Of a DNA stretch of 64,000 bases, positions 1-9,871 are shown piece after piece. Under the pieces are notes generated by a model. The model made no database searches. It worked only from the letters and a program-made list of their open reading frames with translations, and was not told the DNA's origin. The translations under genes and the position numbers were made by a program. This stretch comes from Geosiphon pyriformis (taxonomy: Eukaryota > Glomeromycota > Glomeromycetes > Archaeosporales > Geosiphonaceae): contig JAAOMT010000710.1 of NCBI GenBank assembly GCA_016748015.1, positions 34,170 to 98,169 of the forward strand. Direction: 5' to 3'. How positions within the stretch are numbered: the first letter of the stretch is position 1; every line of letters starts with the position of its first letter.

Positions 1-539
1 AACAAAAAAAGAAAGAAAAGAAAAAAATAAAAAAAGAAAAAGAAAAGAAAAGAAAAGAAAAGAAAGAAAAAAGAATTAGTTTCTGTCAATCACCATAATC
101 AAGAGCAATTGGTCCAAATTATTAAGGTTTGAAGTGTTTATGCTAATGGCATCTGTTCTGGAATAAAGGTAAAAAATACTGATTTCAATTTTTAATTGAA
201 ATCCATAATATTGGTGAACATGAAATGGTAAATTGGATTTCTTTTTGGTTTTTGATATTTTTATTGTATTTCGGACTATGGATATATGATAAGTATAATA
301 CAAAGTAAAATTGATTGCTAACTAACTGTCTTTTCAACTTCTATAACTACTTGCTTTTATATATTCTTTTGGTTTTATAGGATTGCTTTCAATTGCTTTA
401 CTATTGCTAGCTATTGCTTGTGTTTGCTAGCTATTGCTCATGTTTGCTCTGTGTTACTTTAGATTGTACCACGTTTTTCTTGTCATGTTTCTTTGTCACA
501 TTTTTCCATAGCTTTTTGGTTTTTTCTACTCAGGTAACA
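1..539 (-). repeat. Partial family II LTR, cut by window edge
   Basis: Read on the minus strand it starts TGTTACCTGAGTAG at 539 and follows the Ty3-b LTR (37,911 and 56,949): the spacer with the CAATAGCTAGCAA repeats, a TATATAAAAGC box, then the CTCTTGAT...AAT block and the long pyrimidine run, seen here as the purine run at 1-75. The LTR would be about 1.1 kb, so its distal half lies outside the window. It interrupts the 3' end of a LINE relic that resumes at 540. Whether it is a solo LTR or the end of a full element cannot be seen. Confidence 0.8.
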
Positions 540-949
540 CCAGCCATTTAGATCAAACAAAGTAACACTACATGTTTATACAAATAAAAACATCTCCACT
601 CAAACCAAAAAAAAAGATACAGTTTGTGCTTACCAAAACTAACTGTAAAAGCTTTTATAACACCAAGCATCCAAACTATTTCATTTAATAAACTAGATAT
701 TATCTTATAAAACAAATCTGAAACCAAATCATTATTTTTAATTAACCCAGTTTTTTCTATATCTATCTTATACTTAAACTATATAAGCCATATCTTAGTA
801 TAATACAACTCCATTAAATATTACACATAATTAACAAAAGCAAAAACAGCTTTTTTTTTTCATTAAAAACTAAACAAGTCTTGACATACTATTTATTTAG
901 CACAAATTTCTTTCAAATAGCAGTATATAAACTTATATTTAAAAAACAT
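540..949 (-). pseudogene. LINE relic, 3' end (fragment 1 of 3)
   Basis: The minus strand aligns by eye with the 3' end of LINE-1 (about 20,230-20,660), including blocks matching its CCAAACAAGGCAATACTACA and CACACCAAGCAATCTTACA segments, but with most C and G changed to T and A. It corresponds to the ORF2 C-terminus and 3' UTR of the same LINE family. The fragment stops exactly at the Ty3-a insertion (TSD ACAT, 946-949) and continues at 10,813. Confidence 0.75.
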
Positions 950-1541
950 TGTTACTGGAGGTTTTTGGTCTTTTTTCTTGAATGTTGTAAATATTTGTTG
1001 GTTGCAAATTCACATTTTCTAGAAGTAGTTGAATCTCCAATAACTGAATTTATCTTCAAATTATCTTCTATAATTTGAACTTGCTGGGCTTATAAGTAGA
1101 ATGGCCAATTCCTTGCCAGTTACTTTATGTAGTTACATTGTAGTAAATGTCAACTCTTTCTCAGAAATTGCTCATCTGAAAGCTCACTAAAAATGTGTAG
1201 TTACTTTGCTGTAAAAGTCAACTCTTCTACAGAAATCTCGTCTGTAGGCTACCCTAATGATTATAATAAGAAAATAAAAAAAAAGTAAAAAAAAAGTAAA
1301 AAAAATTGAATTCTGTCAAGAGAAACATTTTCTATCCAGGCCTGGAGTCACTAACAGTTTACTGAAATTGGTAGCTAATCAATTTCAAAATGTTAATTGG
1401 GTTTTGAAGATTTTCCAAGTACAATAATTAAAGAATTTGGTTTTTTAAATTATTTGATATTTATTTCTTTTTTTGTGTGTAGGAATGGTTTTAAGTGATA
1501 AATCTAAAGTAAAATACATTTTCTTGAAGAGAAAAGCTCTT

Positions 1542-1549
1542 CTTTTATA
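1542..1549 (-). promoter_or_regulatory. LTR TATA box (family I)
   Basis: TATAAAAG on the minus strand, inside the conserved TTGTATAAAAGAAGAGCTTC block shared by every family I LTR (10,453-10,460 complement, 44,299-44,306, 53,220-53,227). It is placed as expected for the U3/R boundary and sits just downstream of the tandem repeats. Confidence 0.65.
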
Positions 1550-1597
1550 CAACTTGTTGTAGTACTAGTCTATGGACTTGCACTTTTTCTCTTTGCT

Positions 1598-1732
1598 CAA
1601 ATTTCGGCAAACTAAAGATACATTTTAATGAACTACAAGTTATTTTGCTGAACTATTGATTAATTTGGATGAACTATTCATAATTTCGGCGAATTTCTTA
1701 TAAATTTCGGCGAATTTTAGAATGTTACAAAG
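1598..1732 (-). repeat. U3 tandem repeats with TTCGGCGAA core
   Basis: About six imperfect repeats of roughly 20 bp with the near-palindromic core TTCG(G/C)CGAA, some worn to TTTTGCTGAA or TTTGGATGAA. They lie directly upstream of the TATA box in element orientation. Equivalent arrays are at 10,498-10,615, 44,135-44,250 and 53,045-53,160. The position suggests an enhancer or repressor-binding array. Confidence 0.7.
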
Positions 1733-1902
1733 TTCAGGGTATTGTGTAATTTGATCATTCTACTTTCTGTCATACTAATTGGATTATTTAATTAAATTGT
1801 GATATGTGATAATTGATTAAATAATAAGTGATAATTTGAAATGATATTAATATACTAATTAATTTATAGAAATTATAAGGGTAATTTCATGCTAATTGAT
1901 AG

Positions 1903-2610
1903 CTAAAATTCTACTGGTAACATAATCTCTTCCTTAAGACTGAGCTCCATCAAAGTCCAAGCACTATCTGTGATATTGAGATAGTGATCCAAAATAATTG
2001 AAGTAATCTGGTCTGAAAATTGTTGAAATTTCAGTTCTGTGAGTTTGCAAATGTATTGGATTTTTATTGGTTGCAATATTGGATTTTGTAGAACATTTTC
2101 ACAAGTATTAAACAAATCATAAAGTCTAAAAGCTGCTCTAAGTTTGTAGTAAGTGTTTGTTGGTCCAGCTGCTGTTTTAAATTTATTGTGAATTTGTTTT
2201 TGTATAGCTTTAGGAGTAAGATTTGTTGCTTCAAGTTCCAGTTTTTGTTCATAAAGTGTCTTTCCAATGTGAAAGTATTTATAGATAGGAGTGTGTTCAT
2301 TGTTCTGTTCATTAAAAAGTAGTAAAAGTTTTTGTTGTATTGTAGCATTCAGTGAAATATCAATAGGGGCAATTAAAAGATTTTTTTCCAATGCTTGCTT
2401 TAAAAGTCTTGGTAACTTATTTTCAGAGTGACTTCTTGTTTTTCTTCTATAGGAGTGATAGTTCTGTGGATGATTTACTACTGGGGCTGTGGTTTTTTTC
2501 TGAATGTAATTAATTTGACTTTTATTAATTGTTATGGATAAGTCAGGAAGTGTTTTCAAGGCTAACATTAACTTTTGGAATATTTGTTGAATATTTTGGG
2601 GAATAATCAT
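1903..2610 (-). CDS. ORF3, accessory protein of Ty3-a (235 aa)
   Basis: An open frame of 235 codons from ATG, between integrase and the 3' LTR, where env sits in retrovirus-like elements. No signal peptide or membrane segment is visible, so it is not an envelope. It is rich in Asn, Gln, Lys and Leu and looks helical. Homologues are at 52,141-52,860 (Ty3-c) and, diverged, 56,200-56,940 (Ty3-b). Shared blocks are Y-x2-IG-x2-L near the middle and YKLRA...LY...F...C-NVL-N after it. The last codons and the stop lie inside the LTR and the polypurine tract is coding. It has no internal stop while gag-pol has many. Function unknown; a nucleocapsid, assembly or host-interaction role is only a guess. 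Confidence 0.75.
   Translation of the reverse strand: MIIPQNIQQIFQKLMLALKTLPDLSITINKSQINYIQKKTTAPVVNHPQNYHSYRRKTRSHSENKLPRLLKQALEKNLLIAPIDISLNATIQQKLLLLFNEQNNEHTPIYKYFHIGKTLYEQKLELEATNLTPKAIQKQIHNKFKTAAGPTNTYYKLRAAFRLYDLFNTCENVLQNPILQPIKIQYICKLTELKFQQFSDQITSIILDHYLNITDSAWTLMELSLKEEIMLPVEF
1923..1936 (-). other. Polypurine tract of Ty3-a
   Basis: The minus strand reads AAGGAAGAGATTA directly before the LTR start TGTTACC. It is the expected plus-strand primer site, here encoding Glu/Lys residues of ORF3. Ty3-c has GAAGAGAAGGTTA and Ty3-b AAAAAGAGAGGAATAA in the same place. Confidence 0.65.
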
Positions 2611-2789
2611 GGTAAAATTAACTAATTATGAAAAAGAAGAATAAAGAAAATTATTTTTGGGTATGGGGTTTTTGTTTTTTTTTTTGGTTTGGGTGTTTTT
2701 TTTTTTTTTTTTTTTGTGTAATTATTTACTATTTTTGTCTTTGTGTTTTTTTATTAAAAAATTATTGTAAAATTTAAGTGTTCAAGTTT

Positions 2790-4140
2790 GGTTATTGTTC
2801 TATTATAATTATTGGTTCTAAATTTTGAGAAATATCTTCAGGATTAATTAAAGGGGAATGTGTACCAATTTGTGGAATTAATGGTTCAGGATTGTTTTTG
2901 GAATAATAGTGTTTTAATCTGTCTTTATGTACAACTTTTGCTAGTATTTTGTCATCAAATCTTAACTTGTATAATCTATTGCCTAGAATTTCGTGGATAT
3001 AAAATGGTCCATCTCATTTGTTTTCAAATTTTCCACTCCATTGTTTTTCAGCCTTAGTTCTGTGTAAGAGAACTTTATTTCCAACTTTAAATTTGTTGGT
3101 AATAGGTGGTAATTTGTTGTCATGTCTTTCTTTTTGTTGAGCTTGAGAATGTTCGATATAAGTTGCTACTATTCTTTTTTTTCCTTTCAGTGTACTAAGA
3201 AGAGTGTAGGTCCTTCTTTGGAGTGTTTCTTGAAAGTTCTCTTCATTAATTGGTTGCACAGGATATGTTTCTACTGTGAAATTAATTGGTAACATTGCTG
3301 TTCTTCCATAAGTTAAATCAAATAGTATGTGTTTTATAGTATCTTGTTTTAGTGTTCTGTATGCTAGTAACACTGATGGAATAAAAATATCTCATTCCTG
3401 CTCAAAGTCTGTTGAGACTTTGGCTAGAGATTCACACAATGTTCTGTTGAAATGTTCTACAAGTCTATTTGTTTGAGGGTGATAAGGTGATAATAGAGGT
3501 CTTTTGACATTGAATCATTCACAAATTTCTTGTATTAAGTTGTTCACAAAATGTGTTTTTGATCAGATAAAAGTTTAATTGGACATCCATGTCTACAAAT
3601 AATGTTTTCATAGATGAAATTTGCTACTGATTTTGCATCTGCTCTTTGGATGGCTTTAGCTTTAGGCCATTTGGTGAAATAATCTACTGCTACTGCAATA
3701 TAGCAATTTCTTTGGGTTGTGATAGGTAATAGTCTGACTAAATCAATTCCAACTTTGTCAAAAGGTTGTCCAACTTTGATTGGATTTAAAGGTTCTGTGG
3801 GGCGAGTTCCTTCTTTTCTTTGACAACTATCACAAAATTTTACATATTGTCGAATGTCTTTTTGTATGTGAGACCAAAAATAATGTTCAAGAGTTCTTTG
3901 AATTGTTCCATCTCTTCCCAAGTGTGCTGAAGACGGATCTGTGTGCATGTTATATAAAATTGTTTCTTTTTTATTCTCTTGTACTAATCTGAATGGTTGG
4001 TTTGGGTTTCTGTGATTTTTATAATAAATTTTGTTGTGGTGTATGAAATATTGCTTTGATTGGTGTTGTAAACAATGTTTTTCACTTGGAGACCAATTCT
4101 CTGGCATGATAAGAGTCTCCAAATAGTTTTTAAGATTGCT
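2790..4140 (-). pseudogene. Integrase of Ty3-a (broken)
   Basis: Catalyses insertion of the cDNA into the genome. The N-terminal HHCC zinc module is visible (H...H...C-DSC around 3,830-3,960), then the core with the first Asp in VGIDLV and the second in LLSD, followed by a frameshift near 3,560. The region with the catalytic Glu (LVEHFN) is at about 3,440-3,480 and the C-terminal part at 3,014-3,373. The C-terminus carries a GPF/Y-like module (DGPFYIHE...YKLR), common in Ty3/gypsy integrases, and no chromodomain. Several TGA/TAA codons and at least two frame changes make it inactive. The Ty3-c copy at 50,570-51,990 is the best guide. Confidence 0.85.
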
Positions 4141-4314
4141 GTAGTTTTTGGGATCTATTGTTGTTTGGTTATTTTGTTGGTAGGTTGGTAAGTTATGGTG
4201 GAATTGTTGTTGGTATTAGTCTTGTCTCATTTTTGAGAGGCTATCAACATTGGTGTGTAGTTTTTCTGGTTTGTGATGTACAATGTATCTGTAGTCTGCT
4301 AGGAAGTCATTCCA

Positions 4315-5608
4315 TCAAGACTGTTTGGTACTTTGTTCAGTTTTCTTTTTATTAAGCCATTTGAGGCCAATATTGTCAGTTATTATGTCAAATTTTTTTT
4401 TATTCTTCAGGTATTGTTGAAAATGTTTAAGAGCCCAGATGACTGCAGTGGCTTTCAATTCAGTTGAGCCATATTTGAGTTCTGTTGGCTTGAGTGTTCT
4501 ACTGGCATAGGCAATGACTTGTTCCTGGCCATTTTCATTCAATTGTGATAAAATAGCACCAAATGCTATGTATGAAGCATTAGTGGCTAATTGGAACTGT
4601 TTGTTGAAGTCTGAGTAAGCAAAAACTGGGGCTGTTGTCAATTTTGTTTTGAGAATTTCAAAAGCTTTTTGTTGTTTTTCAGTCCATTTGTATGGCACGT
4701 TTTTGTTGGTAAGATAATTGAGTGGTTTGGCAATTTCTGAGAATTCTTTTATGAATTTTTGATAGTAAGAGGCTAATCCTACAAATTCTCTTAGTTCTGT
4801 GGTATTTCTGGGGGTTTGAAAGTTTTTGACAGCACTGATTGTTCCTGGATTTGGTTTGACTCCATCTTTACTAACTATGTGTCCAAGAAAGATCAAGCTT
4901 GTTTTTCCAAAGTAACATTTCTCAATGTTTAACTTTAATTCTGCTTTCTGTAATTGTTAAAAAACTTCTCGCAGGTAAATGAGGTGGGCTTCAAAGCTTG
5001 GTGAGTATACATCAGTATCATCAAGATAGACAACTACTGATTGCCATAAAAGCCCTTCATATACAACATCCATGCATTGCTGAAATGTTGCTGGTGTATT
5101 ACAGAGTCTAAAAGGCATAACATTGAACTTATAGTTTCCTTCTTGAGTAGTGAATGCTGTTTTGGGTCCATTTTGACTTGCCAGTATTCACTTTTCAAAT
5201 CTAAAGTTGAGAAGAACTTGGCTTTTCCTAGAGCATCTAGCATGTCATTAATTCTTAGAAGAGGGTAGACATCTCCAATTGTAACATTATTTAGTTGTCT
5301 ATAATCAACACAGAATCTGATTTTTCTATTTTTCTTTTTAACTAAAACTACTGGTGAGGCCCAAAGACTTCTTGATGGTTGAATCAATTCATTATTGAGC
5401 ATTCTTTGGATCTCTTCTCTAATGAATTGGTGGCTGGCAGATGGCACTCGATAAGCTTGTTGATGTTTTGGTGGAGCATTTCCTGTATGGATCTGATGTT
5501 GAACAATGTTCGTTTTTCCCAAGTCATTGTTGTCTTTGCAAATATATCTGCAAATTCAGCTATTAATTGTTTTAATTGTCTTTGTTGTTGAGATTCTAAA
5601 AGACTCAT
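4315..5608 (-). pseudogene. Reverse transcriptase and RNase H of Ty3-a (broken)
   Basis: RT copies the element RNA into DNA. Visible motifs are FCVDYRQLNN, the motif A region FSTLDLKSEYWQV, PF-like finger residues with a frame change, and motif C YLDDTD (complement of 5011-5028), still intact. The tether and RNase H follow (FLGHIVSKDG, LREFVGLASYY). RNase H keeps STELKA and ITDN, but its first Asp is Asn (ATNAS), a G-to-A change; Ty3-c has ATDTS. One frame change lies near 5,080 and another near 4,900. It would not give active enzyme. Confidence 0.88.
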
Positions 5609-6010
5609 GTTGATTTGAGAGAGTTTTTCTTTTAAAATGTGGTAGTTTTTAGTGGTGGAAATAATATTTGGATTTGGAAGTAGAGTGTGCTTTACAATTT
5701 CAATGAAATTAGAGACAATTTGAGGATTTTTATCTTGAAAGATATTGCTGTGTATGATTCCAATTTCTAATTTGTTTAATAAGACAATAGGGTAATTATT
5801 GGGGTTGTAGAATATAACTCAAAATTTTTTCATTTCTTTGGGAATATAAATGTTTGGAATTGATATTTCATCCTTCAAACAAATTTGTTCATTGGATTCA
5901 AAGATTTGTTGGGTAGTAGTGGGTTTTGAGCAAGTGTAAATTTCATGATGTTCTCCAAAATGTGAAATGATAATTGGTTGTAGAAGTTGAAGAATCTGGT
6001 GAGATTCATT

Positions 6011-6634
6011 TTATATATTAAGAGCTATGTTTACTGGAACTGTAAATCGTCCAGTTGAACCAAAACCTTGCATTCTTTTTTCACTTTTTCCCAATTGTTC
6101 TCTGTTGTTAACTGATTGTAAACCCGAAATATTAATTAAGGATAAGTAAATTGCTTGAGTGATTTTTTCAGCATGTTCAATCTTGAATGGTTTGTCTGTT
6201 TCATTCTGCAACATGATGGTAATGTCTCCAGTGTATCCTGTATCTATAACTCCTCCTTTAATATTGATTCCTTTGCTTGCCAATCATAATTTGGAGGCAA
6301 TTTGAATCATTGCTCTTGGTGGTATTTTAAGAGCAATTTTGAGATTGATTTTTGTCAAGGACTTTGGTTGGAAAGCCAAAGTATCTTTTCTTGGGTATCT
6401 TAGATCATATCCAGCATCAATTTTGTGTGCTTTTTCTGGTCTGATTCCTTGGCCATGGTTGTCAAAATATTTAAGTTGTAGAGATGGTTGCTTTTTAAAA
6501 AGATAGATAGAGGTGGTTGGTAGTTCTTCTACTAGTTCAGATACTCCAAATTTGATTTTATTTTCATTATTCTCATTTGGCAGAGGAATGCTAAGAGCAT
6601 AGCATTCTAAACACCATTGGTCATCACAAAGCAT
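6011..6634 (-). pseudogene. dUTPase domain of Ty3-a pol
   Basis: dUTPase (dUTP to dUMP plus pyrophosphate) limits uracil in newly made DNA. The five motifs of the trimeric family can be followed: motif 1 DAGYDLR (about 6,400-6,418), motif 2 region ASKL-stop-LASKG (about 6,270-6,300, with a TGA), motif 3 GVIDTGYTGDI (about 6,223-6,258, catalytic Asp present), motif 4 EKITQAIYL, and motif 5 GFGSTGRF (about 6,043-6,066). The domain sits between the Cys-rich module and RT in the same frame as gag. Known retroviral dUTPases lie elsewhere: next to PR in betaretroviruses, between RNase H and IN in non-primate lentiviruses. One TGA in motif 2 inactivates it unless read through. Confidence 0.88.
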
Positions 6635-7210
6635 GATGCATTTTTCATATAATTAAATGTTTATTTGCTCTAATTGTTGAATTTGAGCTTCTTTGGTCAG
6701 ATATGTGTGGCTTGCAATTTGGTGATATGTTTCTGCTTCATCTTCATAATCAAATCCAGCTAATTCTATGGTGTACTCAATGTATTCAGCTTCTTTTATT
6801 TGGCGTACATCTTCTTGGGTGGCTCCATTGATTAAAGCCATTGCTAAGTTAAAAATCATTTCAGCATCATGTGGGTAATGGTATAGTTTGTTGAGAACAC
6901 TATTGTATACTGCATTAAATGGTGTTTCTCTTCTCACTTTTTCCAAAATTGATAGAGCATATTGACAGGTTTGATCACATACTCCTTCTCTCATTACAAC
7001 ATCAATTCAGTTGCATTTTTTTGATAACATATTTCCACATGTAAAGCAAGGTGTGTTGTACCATTTTTCACTTCTTTTTGGAGATCCAAATCGTTTTCTA
7101 TAGCATGCTTTGCAAAAGTAACAGGTACAAGTTTCATATTCCTCTTCTGGAAAAATACATGCTCCCATTGATGAAAGTTTTTTGTTGCAATCTTTGTATT
7201 TGAGTAAAAT
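6560..7210 (-). pseudogene. Cys-rich, probably zinc-binding module of Ty3-a pol
   Basis: Lies between protease and dUTPase. In order it shows KDC-x-KKL-x3-MG-x-C, then CYFC-x2-C, then PCFTCGN, then CDQTC followed by about 100 mostly helical residues (6,653-6,994), then paired Cys ending CLEC just before the dUTPase. Ty3-c and Ty3-b keep the same spacing, with C-x2-C-x3-C-x4-C-x2-C as the last cluster in both. Several Cys are Tyr here (for example YKDC against CKDC in Ty3-c), all G-to-A changes. I do not recognise the family. It looks like two zinc ribbons flanking a helical domain. Confidence 0.7.
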
Positions 7211-7399
7211 ATAGGGTGGTTGTTTCTATAGTTCTGGTGTAGAATATCTAACTTTCTTTCATCCTCTTGATTCTTCAAAAATCTCTTGTTCTGTTTTCTC
7301 AGTCCAATTGGATGTTGATCTAAGTGCCATATAGGTTTCAGTAAGTGGTATTTCTTTCTCCTCTTCATATTCAAATACTGGGGGTTTTTCTAATTGTTT

Positions 7400-7960
7400 G
7401 TTAAAAGTACCACAAGTAGCAAGTACTATAGTGTGTTGTCCTTGGTATGAGATTTTTAGTTCTTGAGTTTCCCAATCTAAGTTTGCATTGGCTTTAAGAA
7501 GCCAATTATTTCCAACCAGAGCTTAATATTGGGGTGTATCTATGACTAGCACTTTGACTGGAATGGTGATTCCATTAATGGTGAATGGAAAATTGTCAAT
7601 TTCTCTTACTGGTGTCTTTTTCATACCATCTGCTATAACAATTACAGTTTGGGCTGGTCTGTCAACAGTTCTTTAAAGCTGCTGCATTAACTAATAAGTG
7701 ATAATACTTCCAGCTGATCCACTGTCTAGAATTAATTGGATGGGTTTTCCTTCTACTGTAGCTTCAGTATACATAGCAGTAATAGCTTTTTGTTCATTAA
7801 CTGCTGTATTACTAAGCAAAAATGGTGATTCATTTGCTTCAAATTCGAATGGAAATATATTTGAAAGGTTGGCATTTTGAGCAATTTGAGCTAATGAAAT
7901 GGTATGGTTGGAAGGATTTGTTCTTGGTACTGTAGCTTCATCTTTAGAAAGTGCAGTTTG
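7400..7960 (-). pseudogene. Aspartic protease of Ty3-a
   Basis: A retropepsin-like domain that would process the Gag-Pol polyprotein. The active-site motif LILDSGSAGSIIT is intact (DSG codons, complement of 7718-7726). A downstream block resembling VPVKVLVIDTPQYQALVGNNWL is readable at about 7,500-7,590 with a stop. It lies directly downstream of the gag knuckle region in the same frame, with no programmed frameshift apparent. Confidence 0.8.
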
Positions 7961-9826
7961 TTAAAAATTCGATTTTTCAGTCATTGTTAAATAACTGGGT
8001 TGAGTGTGAAAGTAATTTGGTTTTTGCTGACCAGAATTTTGGGGAACTAATTGGTTATTTGGGTTGATTCTATTGTTTTTATTCTGAAATTGATTTTGAG
8101 ATGTGAATTGGTTATGTTGAACCAATTTTCTGGCTGGTACTTAATATTGTTGAAGGGGTTGTGTCTGATATTGCTGAATTGGTAAAGGTTGCTGATATTG
8201 TTGCTGCATTGGTTGTGGAGCTGGTTAATAGTAATTGTTTTGATTTTGGGGTCTTGGTGAATAATAATTTGGTGGTGGAGGTTGGTAATAGGATTGTTGT
8301 GGTGAAGAATAATGTTGATTACTCCTATTTTGTTGGTTTCTTTGTAATTTCCTACAATCTCATTTCCAGTGTCCTGGAATTCCACAATAATGACAATTTT
8401 GAGGTTGGTTGTTGGATGGTGATTCGAAATTGTTTTGGTTGCATCATTGTGGGGGTTGATATCTTTGTGGTTGTTGTTGCTGTTGTTGTTGGTTTGTGAA
8501 GTAGCTTTCAACCTTCTTTGTAAGTTGGTCTATCTTCTCTTCAGCTGCTGAACTGGTTTCTCCAATAGCTAAGTTGACAAGTTTGGTGTGGTTTGCTTCT
8601 TCCATAGCCATTTCATAGTTCTTTGCATGTTTGATGGTAGTTGCTAAGTCTGCTGGAGCATGTGGGTGGACTTTCTTAATCAGTTTGTCTTTTAACCTTG
8701 CTATAAACTGGTCCAGAATCTGAGCATCAGAATAATAATTATTGGTTTCCAATTGTCGAATCCATCGAAAAAGTTTGTTGAATCTTCTAAGATAAGTCAT
8801 AACAGTTTCAGATGTTTCTTGTTTGATATTGCAAAAGTGATTGCGGAGAGTAATAGAGGTGTTGTTGTCAGTGAATTGTTGTAAGAAAGCATCTTTAAAT
8901 GCTTGCCAGTTTTTAAATAGTTTTTCTAAGTTTTCAAACCATTCTTCTGCAGTTCCTTGGAGAAAATATGAGATTGCTTTAAGCATTTTTGCTGCAATCC
9001 AATCATTTGCATCTCCTGCTTTTTGAACTTTGTCAAGCCATTTTTGAGGACTGGTATGATTATCTTCACCAGTAAATTCTGGAATCTTTGCAATGTAAGC
9101 AGTTGTCATTTTTTTTTTGTTTTCTGTGATTTCTTTTGGTTCTGATTCAGTTTCTTCACTTTCCAAGCTTTCTGAATGATTACTTTCGTTTTCCTGTAAG
9201 TAATCAATGATATTGGCACTTGTTGATATTGGTTTTTGTTGTTGAGTAGGATTTCTAGGTAACTGAAAATCTTCTGGTCTGGAGAAATGGTTAAGTAGTG
9301 AACTTGGTGTTTGTAGTTGAACAAGTGAAATTGGAAATGATGTAATAGAAAGTGGTAATTTGACACTGGTTTCTTGTTCAAGTGTTTGCAAGTGTTTGGC
9401 AGTTGTTTTTGGTAGTATTGGAGTGTTTGGAATGGTTCTTGAGTATTGTTTTACTTTTTGTTTGCCTTTGTTACTTGTCTCTGTTTCTAATTCAAAGTTA
9501 AAAGAGTATTTGGGCTGTACTGGATATTTTTCTTTACAATACTCGATAATATTAAAATTAAGTTCTTGGAAGTAGGTAGCAAGTGTTTCACTGTTCAGGT
9601 CTTCTGTTCCCAATTGTGAATAGTGCACTAAATTATTGTAGAGGTTGCTTTTAACTTCTGAAATGTTGTAGTTTCCAAAAAGATAATTGTTGATGCAATT
9701 TTCAATATATTGGTATACTGATTTCTTGACAACTTCAATTCCGTCTGGAATGTTGAATTTTTGCTTACAGTGGGTGTAAATTGACTGATGATATTCTAGA
9801 GTTGTTGTGTCTGGTATGGTTGCCAC
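7960..9826 (-). pseudogene. gag of Ty3-a with CCHC knuckle
   Basis: The capsid region is open for 460 codons (8,444-9,826). Its middle resembles the retrotransposon gag domain: PQKWLDKVQKAGDANDW...ISYFLQGTAEEWF...AFKDAFLQQF...LRRFNKLFRWIRQLE. A Gln-rich linker follows, then a TGA, then the knuckle C-x2-C-x4-H-x4-C around 8,345-8,400 (CHYCGIPGHWK-stop-DC, where Ty3-c reads R). The frame starts at GTG in the context CAAAGTGGCAACC. No ATG occurs until about residue 240, yet the N-terminal part is clearly conserved with Ty3-c. Gag would bind RNA and form particles in the cytoplasm. Confidence 0.87.
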
Positions 9827-9853
9827 TTTGAATTTGTTGTTGCTGTGTTATTT

Positions 9854-9871
9854 CCATGGGAAAGCACTAAA
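9854..9871 (-). other. Primer-binding-site region of Ty3-a
   Basis: Directly inside the 5' LTR the minus strand reads TTTAGTGCTTTCCCATGG. Ty3-c has TTTGGTGCTCTCCCAC and Ty3-b TTTAGTGCTCCCTGTGAG. The likely PBS core is TGGTGCTCTCCC, complementary to a tRNA ending GGGAGAGCACCA. Which tRNA this is cannot be told here. Confidence 0.5.

Larger units (their letters stand above)
950..1922 (-). repeat. Ty3-a 3' LTR
   Basis: 973 bp, TGTTACTGG...GGTAACA as read on plus. Matches 9872-10812 throughout; the differences I noticed are mostly transitions, for example TTCGGCAAAC here against TTTTGGCAAAC there. It carries one more copy of the TTCGGCGAA repeat than the other LTR. A TATA box (complement of 1542-1549) is followed by the conserved GAAGAGCTTTTC stretch. 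Confidence 0.92.

Noticed and set aside
1-75. Telomere or simple-repeat feature at the window edge
   Set aside because: The purine run is the complement of the pyrimidine tract found in all family II LTRs.
8161-8499. Plus-strand ORF of 112 codons, Val-rich
   Set aside because: It is the antisense shadow of the Gln/Asn-rich gag tail of Ty3-a; similar shadow frames occur opposite Ty3-c gag (46,358-46,630).
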